From the NCBI GenBank assembly GCA_007119305.1, contig SKPY01000182.1, forward strand, positions 1 to 5,318: 5,318 nucleotides of DNA, in the 5' to 3' direction. Source of the stretch: Nitriliruptorales bacterium. GTDB taxonomy: Bacteria > Actinomycetota > Nitriliruptoria > Euzebyales > Egibacteraceae. A program made the translations under genes and the position numbers. The number at the start of each line of letters is the position of its first letter. Positions within the stretch are counted from its first letter, which is position 1. Shown in pieces: positions 4,233 to 5,318 of the stretch. A model generated the notes under the pieces. It did not search any database, was not told where the DNA came from, and was given only the letters and a program-made list of their open reading frames with translations.

Positions 4233-5318
4233 GTGCGCGAGGTACCGACGACCGTGGCGTTCCCCGAGCCCCTGCCCGCCCGCTGGGAGGAGGGTGCGTG
4301 GGTGGTGGCCTCGGATGGGGTGGAGGTCCGCCTGTCCAACCTCGACAAGCCCTACTGGCCAGCGGAGGGCTACACGAAAGGCGATCTGCTCGCCTACTAC
4401 TGGAACGCCGCGCGCTGGGTGCTGCCCTACAGCACCGACCGCCCGCTCACGTTGAAGCGCATGCCCGACGGTCTCGCCGGCGAGCCCTTCTACGCCAAGC
4501 GCGCCCCCGTGCACACACCGCCCTGGGTCACGACCGCCACGGTGACGAGCCGCAGTGACGGCACGCGCATCGACTACGTGCTCGGCCAGGACCGGGCCAC
4601 GCTCGTGTGGCTTGCCAACCTGGGGTGCATCGAAGTCCATCCGTGGCACAGCCGCGTGGACGCCATCGCCAAGCCCGACTACGCCTTCTTCGACCTCGAC
4701 CCGTTCGACGTCGGCTTCGACGTGGTGCGCGAGGTCGCGCTCCTGGTGCGCGCCGCGCTCGACCACCTCGGGCTGCGCGGGTACCCGAGGACGTCCGGCG
4801 CGACCGGCATGCAGGTGTACGTCCCCGTCGACCGTGTCCACACGCATGCCGCCACCAGGGCCTTCGTGCACGGCGTGTCCCGGATGATCAACGCCGCGGA
4901 CCCCGAGCGCACCACCATGGCGCCGGCCATCGCCGACCGCGGCGCGCGGGTGTACCTCGACTTCGCGATGAACACCGAGGGTCGCAACATCGCGGGCACG
5001 TACAGCCTGCGTCCCGAACCGGGCGCTCCGCTGGCCACGCCGCTGTCGTGGGATGAGGTCGGAAGCGACGTCGAACCACGCGACTTCACCCTGGCGTCCA
5101 TCTGGGAGCGTCTGGAGCGTGCAGGCGATCTGTTCGCCCCGGTCCTCGCGGGCGGGCAGGACCTCAACGCCGGCCTGGCTGCCCTCGGGCTCGACCCCGA
5201 CGCCCTCGACGACACCCCCGCCCACGACGTCCGCCGCGTGGGGCCGTGGGGCAAGCGCAGCGGTGCGGGTGGACGCAGCGGCGCCGGCGCGGGCGGGCGC
5301 CCTGCTGCGCCGAGCACG
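4233..5318 (+). CDS. ligD: LigD-type NHEJ polymerase/primase domain protein (3' partial)
   Basis: Archaeo-eukaryotic-primase-fold polymerase of bacterial non-homologous end joining, which fills or extends broken DNA ends, with preference for ribonucleotides in known cases, and works with Ku and a ligase. The frame is open from GTG 4233 to the window edge (362 codons, no stop). GTG 4233 is the first start codon after an in-frame TAG at 4221 and sits where transcription should begin. PolDom hallmarks are LSNLDKPYWP near the N-terminus, LKRMPDG, the end-binding segment around FYAKRAP, LANLGCIEVHPWHSR with His136, the metal motif FDLDPF with Asp154 and Asp156, SGATGMQVY from 188, a third metal Asp243 in YLDF and YSLRP from 257. 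The catalytic core is complete by about residue 300-320. From about residue 340 the chain becomes a Gly/Ala/Arg-rich linker, as expected either for a disordered tail or for a bridge to a ligase or nuclease domain beyond the window. Neither Ku nor a ligase domain is in view. Confidence 0.92.
   Translation, partial: MREVPTTVAFPEPLPARWEEGAWVVASDGVEVRLSNLDKPYWPAEGYTKGDLLAYYWNAARWVLPYSTDRPLTLKRMPDGLAGEPFYAKRAPVHTPPWVTTATVTSRSDGTRIDYVLGQDRATLVWLANLGCIEVHPWHSRVDAIAKPDYAFFDLDPFDVGFDVVREVALLVRAALDHLGLRGYPRTSGATGMQVYVPVDRVHTHAATRAFVHGVSRMINAADPERTTMAPAIADRGARVYLDFAMNTEGRNIAGTYSLRPEPGAPLATPLSWDEVGSDVEPRDFTLASIWERLERAGDLFAPVLAGGQDLNAGLAALGLDPDALDDTPAHDVRRVGPWGKRSGAGGRSGAGAGGRPAAPST

Noticed and set aside
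4074..5225. A 383-codon open frame on the - strand opposite the LigD-like gene.
   Set aside because: It is a shadow of the real + strand frame starting at 4233, which carries PolDom motifs. The antisense product has no recognisable motif.

Overview
The window is a gene-dense piece of a very GC-rich bacterial chromosome. G or C fills almost every third codon position, and genes lie head to tail on the + strand. GC-rich coding, a start pattern that looks leaderless (a TANNNT-type -10 hexamer 6-9 bases before the start codon, with no Shine-Dalgarno), a short-chain-type cis-prenyltransferase like mycobacterial Rv1086, a PIN-PhoH protein and a LigD-type polymerase domain together point to an actinobacterium. 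I cannot place it below phylum level; a deep-branching, non-model lineage is only a guess. I see no transposon, phage, tRNA, rRNA or CRISPR signal.

Layout, all on the + strand. (1) Bases 2-1237: the 3' part of a 12-helix MFS (DHA1-type) exporter whose start lies before the window. (2) 1275-2051: a cis-prenyl diphosphate synthase of the UppS fold, with a bulky Met at the chain-length position, so probably short-chain. (3) 2052-2172: an intergenic region with a perfect 15-bp inverted repeat and a tentative promoter. (4) 2173-2733: an RmlC-type cupin, a dTDP-4-keto-6-deoxysugar 3,5-epimerase family member of the 'HAEPW...NSF' variety. (5) 2813-4159: a PIN-PhoH (PhoH2-like) RNase/ATPase with a clear Shine-Dalgarno. 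(6) 4160-4232: a strong GC hairpin merging into a well-formed promoter. (7) 4233 to the window end: a LigD-type polymerase/primase domain of bacterial NHEJ, with its 3' end outside the window. This last gene has no stop codon in the window, so an ORF search that requires a stop would miss it.

The genes do not form one obvious pathway. The cis-prenyltransferase supplies polyprenyl or farnesyl diphosphate for envelope carriers, and the epimerase could supply an activated deoxysugar for the envelope, so those two may share a theme. PIN-PhoH acts in RNA metabolism and the PolDom in double-strand-break repair. Each gene from 2 onward appears to have its own initiation signal, which suggests mostly separate transcription units rather than one operon. 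I found no convincing undescribed system. The best leads are the 15-bp palindrome, the departures from canonical residues in the prenyltransferase and the epimerase, and the unseen C-terminal half of the LigD-like protein.
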